Origin: Gigaspora margarita
Lineage: Eukaryota; Glomeromycota; Glomeromycetes; Diversisporales; Gigasporaceae
Assembly (NCBI GenBank): GCA_009809945.1
Contig: WTPW01002109.1
Location: forward strand, 12,026-76,025
Length of the DNA stretch: 64,000 bases
Direction: 5' to 3'
Under the pieces are notes generated by a model, which saw only the letters and a program-made list of their open reading frames with translations, searched no databases and was not told where the DNA came from. Both the position numbers and the translations under genes were made by a program. Shown here piece by piece: positions 34,303 through 45,607 of the stretch (its first letter is position 1; each line of letters starts with the position of its first letter).

Positions 34303-34689
34303 TACTATCGTGATTTAACAATTAACTTTCTTGATTATAACTTGCTCATCGATATATTGGTCTTAACATTTTGATCACGTGTTATATAAGCAATCAAGAA
34401 GCATTAAAGCACAATATTGCTATATTACTGTATTATAGACCTGAACAAGAATCGCCGTGATTATCAGATAGTCTGTGCGGCAAAAATTCCAGCAAAAATT
34501 TACGAAAATGGAAAAATCTAGAAATCAATCATTTAAATCTTTGGCGAAATGTAATTTTTTTTAATATTTGCTATTATAGGGTGTTACGTATTAAAACAGG
34601 CTTTTTTACAAGTTTTTAGAGCTAATTGTATAATAAAAAGATCTACAAAATTGAACTTGAAGTAAAAATTTTATAAATTTTATATAGAT

Positions 34690-35760
34690 TACTAGCATTT
34701 TGCCAGTGATTTCATTATGTGAACATAAATTTAAAGTGAAAATTTGATCAAAAAGTACATCAATCTGCAAACCGCAATAAATCAAATTAGAATTATTGCA
34801 ATTTCTATGTGTTACTATAAAAATTCTGCTTTATAACATGATCCAAATGATCAAAAATCACATTATGTGGTTAGGATTGAGTAAGTTCGCGTTGAAATCA
34901 TTATAGTTTCTATCGTGAGTCACTATTGTAAATTTTAACATTCTGCCGATACTCAATTTGTGATTCACTAATGCATGTTATTAACATTATCCATACCTCA
35001 GTTAACTTCAAAAATACTATGTGCATATAATGAATGGAAGTCTATTTGTTAAATTTCAAATTTACAAAGTGCGCATAATGATCAAAAGTCAATTTTTCAA
35101 TAAATAATAAAGAAATAGATGACAACTGATTTTTTCAGTGTGGTTTAGGTAATAGTGAAAAGGTAATTAAAGTTATCATAATTTCTATTGTGAATTACTA
35201 TAAAAAGTTTTGTTACAAGCTTACCTGACAGATAATACATTTTGAGTTTGTATCAAAATTATTGTTGTTTCTATCAAGAATTATTGTAAAAAATTGTCAT
35301 ATAAAACTTGCTTGTTATTCTAAAAATCACAATATATGGTTAGGATCAAGTTAGTTCACATTGAAATTTCTATAGTTTCTATCATGAGTTACTGTTATAA
35401 ACATTACTATTCTGGAGATACACAATATGTGACTCACTAATGCATGTTATTAACATTATCTATATCTCAGTTAATTTTAAAGATACAATGTGCGCATAAA
35501 GAATGGAAGTCTATTTGTTAAATTTCAAATATCAAAAGTCAATTTTTTAATGACAATTGAACTGATTTTTTCATTGTAGTAATGGTGAAAAGGTGAATTA
35601 GTTTGTATTAAAGTTATCATAATTTTTATCATGACTTATTATAACAATTCTGTTACAAAACTTACCTAACAGACAATATATTTTAAGGTTGAGTTTGTAT
35701 TAAAAAATTTTCATGCAAAACTTGCTCGTTTATTCCAAAAATTACAATATGTGAGTTAGT
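34690..35760 (+). repeat. Satellite-like repeat block 1 (higher-order period ~475 bp)
   Basis: Diverged units carry GGTTAGGATTGAGTAAGTTC, ATTATAGTTTCTATCGTGAG and ACTCACTAATGCATGTTATT. The larger block near 34865 recurs near 35340 and in part near 36530. The ~100-bp monomer (GAGTTAGTTTGCATTGAAAT, TTTCTATTATGAGTTACTAT) is that of the arrays at 46.2-47.1 and 55.0-56.9 kb. Confidence 0.65.
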
Positions 35761-36519
35761 TTAGCATAGCAGAAACTCATATCCAATAGATTCTGAAAGT
35801 GATATTACACAAATTATTTATATGGACAATTGAAATTCTGATATATGATTGTAGTCTAAAACCTGGCATTTTTATGATCCATTTATCTATAATAAGTTAA
35901 ACTTAAGGTACACATGTTGATAAGTAAAATTTCTTCATTTTGAGTGTCTTTAGTAGCAAATCTTTTCCAATTATTTTCAATCACTTTCCCCAGAGAGTTT
36001 TCATAAGAACAAAGGTAGGGCGTTTGGTATTTGGCAGAGTTTATTGAGTTTCTACTACATTTAAATTATGAAGCCAAACAATAGATTTATAAATTGTTAA
36101 ACCGTGAGTGTTATACTAACATAAAATTTTAAACAGGCTACATATTATAAATACTTTAACATGATTTATTTTACCTGAACTACGACACATATATGTATTA
36201 TATATCCAACTACCTCTAATATGTAGTATAATAAATACAATGAGGTGATTTAATTACAGTAGAATAGACTATGCAGTAGTAGCATATTAGATGTAACGTG
36301 TTTTCAGCAGAATCTAATAGTCAAAAAATATAATAAAATTACTTTAGTTTTAAAAATGCTTTACTTTTATTAGTAATAAATTCAATTTTTTTGCGTAATT
36401 CACGTATCAAAAAAATTTTTAATTAATTTGATTGGTCAATAATTACACTTGGATCTACATCAATTAGCCAATTACACAAATGTTATAACCTGTAATTTTC
36501 TGTCAAAATACAAGTTTCT

Positions 36520-36740
36520 GCTATGCTAGTTAGTTTGCATTGATTATTCTATCATGAGTTACTATTATAAATCTTAACATTCTGGTAATACTTAATATGT
36601 GACTCACTGATGCATGTTATTAACATTATCCATATCTTACTTAATTTCAAAGATACAATATGGCATAATGAACAAACAGTAGTCTATTTGTTAAATTCAA
36701 AAATACAAAGTGAGCATAATTGATTAAAAGCCAATTTTTT
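36520..36740 (+). repeat. Satellite-like repeat, partial block
   Basis: TAGTTAGTTTGCATTGATTA, CATGAGTTACTATTATAAAT and GTGACTCACTGATGCATGTT match the 34.9 and 35.4 kb units. Confidence 0.6.
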
Positions 36741-36744
36741 AATA

Positions 36745-37204
36745 AATAATAGATATAAATAGAGTAAATTTAGCAAATTCATGTTTTATAATTTTAAAAG
36801 AGTTGTTTAAAGGCAATAATGTTGTGGATTTACATTTATTTGTTCTATTTATAGGATCCTTAGAAATTATGATTGATGGCAATTTATACTTTTGATTTGC
36901 AATTTCAAAAGATATATCAAAGGTAGATGAACAATTACAATCTACCATTGCAATTCATTAGAACAATTGCCCCAAGGTATGTTTTACAATTATACTGCCA
37001 CTATTATCATCTAACTAGATTTTTTGGATTTCATAGCTCAGTCAAATTACTCTAGTTATGTTGGTTGCAATATTATTTATATATATGGTCTGAGCTGTAT
37101 AGCATTAAGCTTCTTAAAATTGCACATATAGTATTGATATTAAAAATTTCTATTAAGATTAATCAATTTCTCAACTTGAATTCTATAGAACAGATGTTAA
37201 AATC
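36745..37204. other. No gene assigned
   Basis: A frame on the minus strand at 36948-36739 shows no recognisable motif. The part around 36775-36815 (AATTCATGTTTTATAATTTT) matches 58410-58445, so it is more likely repeat than gene. Confidence 0.35.
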
Positions 37205-37500
37205 TTTTAAATATTAGCTTAAAAATGAGACAACAGGGAAATAGTGCAAGTAGCTAGTACTCCAAGGTTGCATTTGCAAAGATGCTAGTTCAAGTCAAAT
37301 GGGAGATGAAAACTCTGCTAGGACTATGAATAGGAAAACAGGCTGAGTAACATAGCTACTTTAGTTAAATGGCACCAGAAAGGGAAAATCCAATATAAAA
37401 GTCATCAAAAATATCCTGTATAAAGAAATAGGAAAGCTATAATACTCTAATAAAAGAAATAGATTGTAGAATCTGAGTTCAAGAGGACCTGCTCCTCCTG
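37205..37500 (+). mobile_element. Possible tRNA-derived SINE, second copy type
   Basis: AAATAGTGCAAGTAGCTAG (A-box-like) is followed by GCTAGTTCAAGTC (B-box-like), then an unrelated body and a second GAGTTCAAGAGG near 37478. This is the same two-box plan as at 12190-12420. Confidence 0.4.
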
Positions 37501-37773
37501 AAATGGAAAGAAGACCAAAACTTTGAGAAGGATATTACAGTAACTTTGAGAAGGTTAGAATGGAAGGAAGTGCCAAAACAGGAAATGGAATAGACTACTG
37601 AGAACCAGATTAAAGGCTGCTTTGAGTAAGGAACATATGGGTGTTAGTACCAATTGCGAGGTCAGAAAGGATCCTTGTAAACTGAACATGAAGTGGAAAT
37701 ACCAGAAAACTATAAGAAGCTAAAGCTGACAATACTACCAGATAGGTATGGTAACAAATAAAAGTATATCCAG

Positions 37774-38072
37774 AGGACCCAGACATCTAGTATAGAGGTC
37801 ATACTTGAAATTTTTTAGCAAAAATCACTAAAAATTTGAGAGGCAAAAAATTGTTTTTTTTGGCAATTATCTTGGCATCTAGTAGTCCAATTTGAATGAA
37901 CTTTTTTAAAATGAAGCTCTCAGTGAGGCACATCTAATAAAAAAAAAGTTTATTCAATTCTGATCACTGGATTAGAAGTTATTAAAGTAAATAGATTTTG
38001 TTATTTTTAGCAAATTAGATCAAAATTGGCCAAAATCCAGTTATGACCTATATGAGAGATGTTTGGGGTCCT
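37774..38072. mobile_element. 299-bp MITE with perfect 8-bp target duplication
   Basis: The left end AGGACCCAGACATCTAGTAT and the inverse of the right end, AGGACCCCAAACATCTCTCA, continue into GGTCATA on both sides (about 45-bp TIRs). ATATCCAG is repeated exactly at 37766-37773 and 38073-38080. The AGGACCC end links it to 12938-13115. Confidence 0.75.
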
Positions 38073-38344
38073 ATATCCAGCAAGACTGAGTATAGAATAT
38101 AGAGAGTACAGATAACCTATAATAGTAATAACAAAATTAGAATAAAATCATATATAAGGCTAATCATAGCTGTAACTAAATAGTTAATAAAGTAAAATTC
38201 CTAGGAATACCTGGCCAAAGAGATAAAAAGTCATTTAGATGTGAAATTAAAAAAAATAAAAATAAAAATGAAGACAACAGATTATATCTATTATAATTTA
38301 ACTGAATATATAATTGAGAATTTACTCTAGATTTACATAATTCT

Positions 38345-38490
38345 AAACAGTATTACTATTAATTTAAGAGAGCATCAGATAATAGAGCCAAATTTATTTA
38401 GCGATAGTGAACAAAAGAAGGAATTTTGACTATAGAATGTCACAACTGTGGAGGGATAAGAAATCAGAGGAATTATTTAAATATAAATAG
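38345..38490 (+). repeat. Dispersed repeat, copy 2 (copy 1 at 28640-28860)
   Basis: GAGAGCATCAGATAATAGAG, TTAGCGATAGTGAACAAAAG and GAGGAATTATTTAAATA match the 28.6-kb copy. Confidence 0.5.
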
Positions 38491-38809
38491 GAATCACAGA
38501 ATTTGAAGACAGCAAATTATAGGATTAGTTAAAATAAAGAATTGATCAATTAATTAGATCAATTAATTGATATATGGGTTCAATTAGTCGATTGATATAA
38601 GGTGTGGTCAGGGTGATATGATTAATTAGATAGATATGTTTAAGGAAAGGAGTAATAATCAGACTGGATCAGCATGGGTTGGCATTGTATAGGTATGGGT
38701 TTTGTGGTACAGGTCAAGATCCAAATTTGTAAAGGTATGGTCTGAATTTGGCATAGATTTCATGGACCATGTGGAATTGTATGCCTGTGCCAATAGGAAT
38801 AGATGCTAA

Positions 38810-39310
38810 GTGGTTTAGATGAACCAGGTTCAAACTCAGTTCAAACTAGGTTTTTTAGTAGTTTATTTAGAGAAAAATTAACTAGTAGTTTCCAAACCAG
38901 TTTCATAACCTAGATCATAACTTGGTTTATAAATCTTGTTTATAAACTTAATTTATAAAACTAGTTTAAAAACCTGGTTTATGAACTAGCAGTTCAACTA
39001 TAATATAGGTAGATCACATCAAATAATATATATACATAGTTAGAATCTTGTAAAGGTACAGGCTTTTGTTGGTGCAATAACACTTATTATATTTGATACA
39101 CCTAAATATACTTTAAGTATATACTGTATATATAAAATAAACTTAGGTTATAAACTTGAGCTTGAACTTAAAACTGAACTAAAGTTTATGCTTTGAGTTT
39201 ATGAACTCAAGTTCAAACTCAAGTTTAAACTTTAAAGTTAAACTAAAGTTTATGGACTTCAGTTCAGTTTGTTTGTTTTTTTTTGAACTTCTTGCAACTG
39301 AACCAGACTG
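38810..39310. repeat. Low-complexity foldback repeats (AACTCAAGTTCAAAC)
   Basis: Two clusters (38820-39000 and 39150-39300) consist of inverted short words such as GGTTTATAAAC, CAAACTAGGTT, AGTTCAAACTCAAG and CTTGAGC. They resemble the arms at 5.6 and 7.0 kb. Confidence 0.4.
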
Positions 39311-39339
39311 AACAAACTACTTAACATTTCTAACCATAA

Positions 39340-39790
39340 ATGACTTGGGTTTGTAGCAGTTTACAAGTTGAATAATAATAGGATAAGGAACAGGTAATGA
39401 ACATAAATTCATGTACCACTATGATAACAATGTGGATTAATTATTAAAACATAAATTTATATAAGTAATCAATATAAGATGAACAAGCCAACTGCATATA
39501 AAGTAAAATTTTGTAAAGAATTTTATTGGTAAGATACACAGAGAAGATTCATCAATGAAATAATGATATTGCTCTTTTTTAAGAAAATCATTTACTGATT
39601 TTTTACTCTTCATGAAATGTGCCAACATGTATTACAAGCCAATATATATGTATTGTACATATGTGTTATCTGAATGCACAATTTTATATAACATGATATT
39701 ACATGCTACTCTTTAATTTTTAGCTATTTTTACTGTGCTATTCTGTAAAATGTACCTGTGCATGCCACATGACCAAGGCCACTTTGAGCA
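39340..39790 (+). repeat. CpG-depleted copy of the 31.8-kb repeat
   Basis: Collinear with 32111-32545 (AGCAGTTTACAAGTTGAAT, ATGTGGATTAATTATTAAAA, ACATATGTGTTATCTGAATG), but most CG of the other copies are TG, CA or TA here. Confidence 0.65.
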
Positions 39791-39850
39791 TTTTTAACAC
39801 CAATCTGTACTACAACCTGTATCACTTTTCTTATAGAAAAAGATATATTT

Positions 39851-41449
39851 GCTATAAATTCTCAAAATAATGGGCATCTGTGCATTATTTTAAATATGTG
39901 GGCATTATTTCAAGCATACACATAGGCATTATTTTGAATATATCAGTCATATAACATGTCTAAAAAATAGGTCCAAATATCATCTATAATAAAAATTATA
40001 ATAATAAACTTCAAGCTAAATATTATTTTCAGCTTTATTAATTAATTAAAATTAAATTTTTTGAAAATATAGAGCAAGAGTAGGAGATAAAGATAATACA
40101 AAAATTAGATTAAAAATTTGCCAATTTTGTTTGATTTCAAAAAGTAACTTTGTCAAAAACAAATATTTACTAATTTTAAAATAGCAAATATATATAAAAT
40201 TACACTCTGAACAACTTTATTTAGGAGCCAGAAGTATGTTACCTTGAAAGAAAATAGCTTACTATAAACTAATGTTGAAAATTTTTGGTTTGTAATATAA
40301 AACCCCTTGTTTGTCAAGATAATCTGCTTTGGGCTTCTAAGTAAACTTGTTCAGCAGGTAATTCTACTTGTATAAAGATCAAACTGTGTTTTCTTGAACC
40401 TTTTACTAAGTGAAAAATGGGTTTAAAGTTGGAAAAAATTTTTTTTAAAAAAATTTTTTTTTTCAACTTTAAACCCATTTTTCACTTGGTAAAAGGCTGA
40501 GAAAATGCATTTGACCTTGATACGAGTAGAATTACCTGCTGAACAAGTTTACTTAGAAGCCCAAAGCAGATTATTTTGACAAAAAAGGGTTTTATATTAC
40601 CAACCAAAAAATTTTTAATGTTAATCTATAGCTATCCTATTTTTCTTACAAGGTGACTTCTAAGTAAAGTTGTTCAGAGAATAATTTTACATATATTTGC
40701 TATTTTAAAATTAGTAAATATTTATTTTTACAAAGTTACATTATGAAATTAAGCAAAATTGGCAAAATTTTAATCTTATATTGTACCACCTTTTTCTCCT
40801 CCCCTTGCTTTATATTTCTGAAAATTTAATTTTAAGTTAATTAATAAAACTAAAAATAATCTTCAGCTAGAATTTTATAATAAATTCATATATTTTTATT
40901 ATAATTTTTATTATAGATATCAATCAAAAAGACATGTTGTATGACTGATATAGATTAATTTTTTGAAGCTGGTATAATGCAGTATAAATGATCCACCAAA
41001 TACCTTCAATCTTATTTAATTAGGTGGTTTAGTGCTAATGTTCAGGTTTCTAATTCTGTAATTTAGAAATCTTATTAATTTTTATGCATAATCTTATTTA
41101 AATAATAATAAATTCTTTTTTGATCAAAAATTTTTTAAAAATTCTATACCTAATTATAAAAAAAGCCTACTTTTTTAACTTTGCATAACTCTATTCATTT
41201 TCTAATTTCAAAATTTCAAACTAAAACTATAAATTCTTAATATTGAATTGTTAATTATTGATCTTAAAGAAGAGATATAAAGCTAAAGGAAGTTTTGCTT
41301 ATTACTAGTATAAGGTTAATTAAAATATATATATAACACAATGTATATGGTGGAGTGCATATAGGCATTATTTTGAAACTATCTATACTATTTTTAGAGG
41401 TGCAATTGTTAAAATAATGCCCATGCTTGTTATTTTGAGAATTTATAGC
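39851..41449. mobile_element. Outer element with GCTATAAATTCTCAAAATAA ends
   Basis: The first 20 bases GCTATAAATTCTCAAAATAA are exactly inverted at 41430-41449. Subterminal GGCATTATTTT words repeat on both sides. A 1,014-bp palindromic element is inserted in it. Confidence 0.6.
39939..40952. mobile_element. 1,014-bp fully palindromic element
   Basis: The ends TATATCAGTCATATAACATG and CATGTTGTATGACTGATATA are inverted with one mismatch. The whole element folds back on itself around 40446 (TTTTTTTTAAAAAAATTTTT). Matched arms include CTGAACAAGTTTACTTAGAA, AAACCCATTTTTCACTTGG and TATTTGCTATTTTAAAATTA. No ORF. The ends are related to those at 8015-10635. Confidence 0.75.
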
Positions 41450-42537
41450 ATGAGTTTATTAGCAAGTTTTTTAGAAAATAATTTTATATAACAATGTAAC
41501 CATTTTATGAAGATGTATTTATAATTTAATAAAATTTAATTTAAAGTTTTATCAAATAAACATCATCTTTATTTAAGTGATCAAAGTCTGAAAAAATTTG
41601 TAAGTGTGAGAAATGAGCACATATTTTTTAAATATAATTCTTTAAACAATCTATTTAGAACTTAATTTTCTATAAATATTTACAAAAAAAATTTGTTTCC
41701 AACTAATAAAAGTTCATTACTATTATTCTTAAAACATTTTTTCATGTTAACCTTTTACCTTTTTGTATTATACTCTTTTTAGAACAATCAAATACTTTAT
41801 ATTCATCTCTTGCAAGACAAATAAAAATATTATTTCTCTTATTTGATTTATACTATATATTTACATATTTAATTAAAAAGAAACTATTAGAACTTTAGAG
41901 AACTATCTAAAGTGAAAAGGCTTCAACAGTTTTTATTATACTATACAATTTTCAAAGTCTGAGTTTCTTCCCAAAAGAACTTTATTAGAACTTGCTTTCT
42001 AATTTTGCTAAGAAGTGAAGCACACACATATTGGAAGCAAAAGAAAAGAGTGATAAAGCATACTTTTGACAATTTTAAGTTTATTTTAGTACAACATTCA
42101 AGTAGTATTCAAGTCTGTGTGGGCATTAGAGTTAAGCAAAGAAATAAGTTTGATCAGCTTGTACTAAAAGCAATAATCATTTATAGTAATGAAAATTGAC
42201 ATTATAGTAAATAAATAAAGCCAATAATCTATAACAATGGCTTGAGAAATAATTATAGAAATTTATAACATATTTAGATATAGAAATAGAAAGAAGAACA
42301 AATATAGAATAGAATAGAAAATAAATAAGAAAATAGAAAGAAATAACTATAAGTTATACAAAAATAGAAATGTTTAGCACACAGGAATTACACTATTTTA
42401 GCATCAAATAAATTTTTTTTCATTAATATAATGACTACAGTCTCTAACATATTCAGAAAATTATAATTAGAAAAATTTTTGTATTATAAAACGAGTGGAG
42501 TATTATGACCAGGTAAGGTATTTTGGCCAGGTGGCAT
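41450..42537. other. No gene assigned
   Basis: AT-rich. One short plus-strand frame at 42005-42199 has no recognisable motif and no gene context. No repeat ends seen. Confidence 0.35.
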
Positions 42538-42650
42538 ATCTTGTAATCTAGTAATTAGAATTGGATAAATTTTATACTATTCAATTCATCTTATTGAGAT
42601 GAATTGAATGGTATAAAATTAATTACTAGATCACAAAATATTATTACTTA
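42538..42650. mobile_element. Foldback element (~110 bp)
   Basis: AATCTAGTAATTAGAATTGG and CTATTCAATTCATCT are mirrored by AGATGAATTGAATGG and AATTAATTACTAGATCAC, centred near 42594. Confidence 0.55.
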
Positions 42651-42684
42651 TACAAAATATAAAATTTCACACATATTTGAATTA

Positions 42685-42994
42685 CTATATATTTTTAAAA
42701 TAAGCTACTATCTAAAATAAGCTACCTCCTGATTTTTTTAAAAATTTAAAAAACCTGTTAGCAGTTGCTATATATAAAAGTCTAAATTTTACTAAGTAAA
42801 CCTCAAAGTCCATTATGTAAACTTGTTCAGGAAATCAAAATACACCTATAGTAAAAATTTGTAGATCTTTGAATTTTTTGAAAATTGAAAAATGTACTAA
42901 TAAAAGTTGTTCAAATGCTAGAAAATAAGCCACCCCATGATTTTTCATGTAATGTTTTATCCAAAAAAGGTAGCTTATTTTTGGACACATACAG
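42685..42994 (+). mobile_element. MITE family 'AAGCTACC', copy 5 (short form)
   Basis: TA-flanked (42683-42684, 42995-42996). It begins CTATATATTTTTAAAATAAG and ends TTTTTGGACACATACAG. At 310 bp it shares its interior with copy 4 (CCTGTTAGCAGTTGCTATAT, ACTAATAAAAGTTGTTCAAA). Confidence 0.75.
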
Positions 42995-43059
42995 TATTTA
43001 TACTTTCTATATGACTGTGCTAATTCTACTTTCTTGTTTGTTCTAACAAGTTACCAGGT

Positions 43060-43175
43060 TCAATATATTTAATAAATTGGATATATTGAATAAATCAGAT
43101 ATATTACATAAATCTAATATATTTCATAAATCTAATATAAATTCAATTTTATAAATCGAATTTATCAACTCTTCA
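43060..43175. repeat. ~25-bp AT minisatellite
   Basis: Four to five units of ATAAATCTAATATATT-type sequence with variants such as ATAAATTGGATATATTG. Confidence 0.5.
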
Positions 43176-43384
43176 AACTGGGTAAAAAGTTAACTTTACT
43201 ATACTAAGAAGCCAAGTACTATATTCAGGCTATGTCAACTTAGCATAACTTTATACTATCACAATGTACAGAATTATATAGCAATATCTAGTATAATCAC
43301 TATATGTGATAATAAATACTAATAAGGTAATAATTATTAAATATTGTAAATTATTACTTGTAATAATTGTAATAATAAATGTAA

Positions 43385-43601
43385 CAGATTATAATGAAAT
43401 CGGATTATAATGAAATTTGACTTATTTTATGACTGATTTTTAAAATTTTTTGGGCCTTTTTTGTTAGATTTTTTTTGTAGTTAAAATAGGTTTTAGGGTT
43501 AGAGTTATTTAAAAAAAAAGAGTATAGATAGATTTTAGTAGTGCTTATATTTTTAAATTGAGACCCTAAATTTCATTATAATCTGATTTTATTATAATCT
43601 G
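43385..43601. mobile_element. 217-bp MITE with 3-bp TAA duplication
   Basis: The left end CAGATTATAATGAAATCGG and the inverse of the right end, CAGATTATAATAAAATCAG, continue into ATTATAATGAAATTT on both sides. TAA flanks both ends (43382-43384, 43602-43604), as in PIF/Harbinger-type insertions (family knowledge). The core holds TTTTAGGGTTAGAG. Confidence 0.65.
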
Positions 43602-43799
43602 TAACAATAAATACTATCTATAATAATAATTTTATATTACTATATATAATAATATTTACTATATGCAATAAATATTATTACAATTACTACTTTTTGTAAT
43701 AAATAATTTTTACATTATTATATTTTGCAGTTTGAATTATGATGCTATTTATTACTATATAGTAATATAAATATATATAGAAAAGGATCAATGTCCACT

Positions 43800-45050
43800 T
43801 TGCAGAAGACACCTGCTGAATGCTCTAGAAAAAAACAATATTACAAGACTTAGAAGACAAAAAAAACACACCTGTAAAAAAAAAACAAGGGTGATAGCCC
43901 TTGTCCCAAGTAAATGAAAAGCAGTAGATATAACAAGAATAGACAGTGATAAAAAAATGAATAATATTCATAATACAAGACTTAAAGGTAGAGAAACAGT
44001 AAACACTACACAAACATCAACGCTCACACCTACAGAAGTGAAAGAGTATACTTCTTCTGACATATCTGGTTTAAGCACAATGAGCTTGATATCTTCAGAC
44101 TAGTAGAGCTTATAAAATGCAAAATAGAAGCAAAAAAACAACAAAAACACTTGAAGTAAATGATTTCTGCATAAAAACTTCTATGGCTCTCAGTGTAGAA
44201 GGTTCTAAAAATTTGTGCAATCTGAATTAAGAAAGGTATATCCACCTAATCTGCATACAGCTATTAGTAATATAAATATAAATAGTGAGCCTATCATCAA
44301 TAGTAAATTGGAAATAATGCACTCCTTTAGAAAACAAAATCATGTCAGGTCTCTTTACAAAATTAACTAGGAGAAGGGCCACTTACTCTATCTTCTCTTT
44401 TAGAATCAATATAAGCACAAAATTAATAATGCATTGATGTTTGATATACAAAACTTAATGAGATCTCTACTAATAGGATAGTGGCCATGCTCTGGCAAAA
44501 TAAAAGCAGACTTTATTGGTGCCAAACCACATTTTGTTAAAGAAACTTGCACATATCTAGAAATAATTTTTACTAAAGAATAAAGAATGAGAAAATATGC
44601 AAAGTAGAGTATTAACATATTTTAATAAACCTTTTATAATTATATATCCTCTAGGATCAATCAAGAATTATTGTTGGTAAGGTTGAAAAGAGTTCTTATC
44701 ACAGATAAGGAATTAATCACAAAGGAAATTAAAGGTGTTTTTGGTAATATGGGCACTATTATAGTGATCAAACTCCATCTATATAAAGGAACTCTAATAC
44801 AATTAAATCAATAGGTTGTGATTTTTGATATAACCAAAGACTTTAGTCTAACATAACAAATTCCAAGATACATTAATATAATGGACCAGAAGGTCATAAT
44901 AAAATGAAAAAAGGTTCCAAAGCTCTGCTTATTTTGTGACAAGGAGGGCCGTATAAAAAAGCAACTAAAGAAAGCCAACAAATTAAACTAATACTACAAA
45001 GAATTAAAAGAATACAAGAATAAACAAACTTAATCTCTCTCTAATCCAAA
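43800..45050 (+). pseudogene. Decayed LINE ORF1 / gag-like remnant with zinc knuckle
   Basis: Plus-strand translation in pieces gives protein-like runs: MSTLQKTPAECSRKK near 43808, TSTLTPTEVKEYTSSDISGL near 44015, ADFIGAKPHFVKETCTYLEI near 44500, RVLITDKELITKEIKGVFGN near 44690, and KKVPKLCLFCDKEGRIKKQL near 44905. The last is a C-x2-C-x4-H-x4-C zinc knuckle whose His is Arg and whose final Cys is Leu. The middle resembles the RNA-binding domain that precedes such knuckles in ORF1/gag proteins. Stops interrupt it throughout, and no reverse transcriptase follows. The LINE versus LTR origin is uncertain; three short minus-strand frames overlapping it are shadows. Confidence 0.5.
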
Positions 45051-45269
45051 CAGGCCATCCTAAGAGATTTTGTTTAGTATAGAGAAAATTCATAATACAA
45101 ATTTTCTCTTTTTAAACTAAATACTATAGAAATTTTGGTATATAAAGAGTAACTAATAAAATAAAATAAAAAAAATTAAATAAATCTGTTTGATGTATAA
45201 TCTGCTGTATACTATAATATGTATTGTATAAAATAAAAAAAAACTTAACAAAAAGACCATTTGCACTGT

Positions 45270-45352
45270 GTTGGTATCAATTGAAGGGGTATTAGCATCA
45301 ATTAAAGAGATGTCTATATCAATTGAAGAAGCATTGGTATTGATTGTAAAGT
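45270..45352 (+). repeat. Short tandem repeat (GGTATTRRCATCAATTRAAG)
   Basis: Four imperfect ~21-24-bp units: TTGGTATCAATTGAAGGG, TATTAGCATCAATTAAAG, CTATATCAATTGAAGAAG and TTGGTATTGATTGTAAAG. Confidence 0.5.
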
Positions 45353-45607
45353 CATTTAAAAACCCACTTTAAGAACTAAATTTGCAGCAATTTGGGCCTG
45401 ATATTGCTTCAAATATTTTTAATAATTTATTAAATTAAATGTTATTTACATTAATATTTAATTATTTTTAATTGCATTAGTTGTAGCAGTAAATTTTATA
45501 TATGCAATAAATAAATAAATTAATCAGTGATCATTATAGTTACACAAAAAATTAAAAATCTTTGATAATATATTTTTATATAATACTATATATAGTTTTA
45601 ATATATA

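Noticed and set aside
43825-44618. Three minus-strand frames (62, 71 and 70 residues)
   Set aside because: They are antisense to the decayed ORF1-like remnant, which reads on the plus strand.
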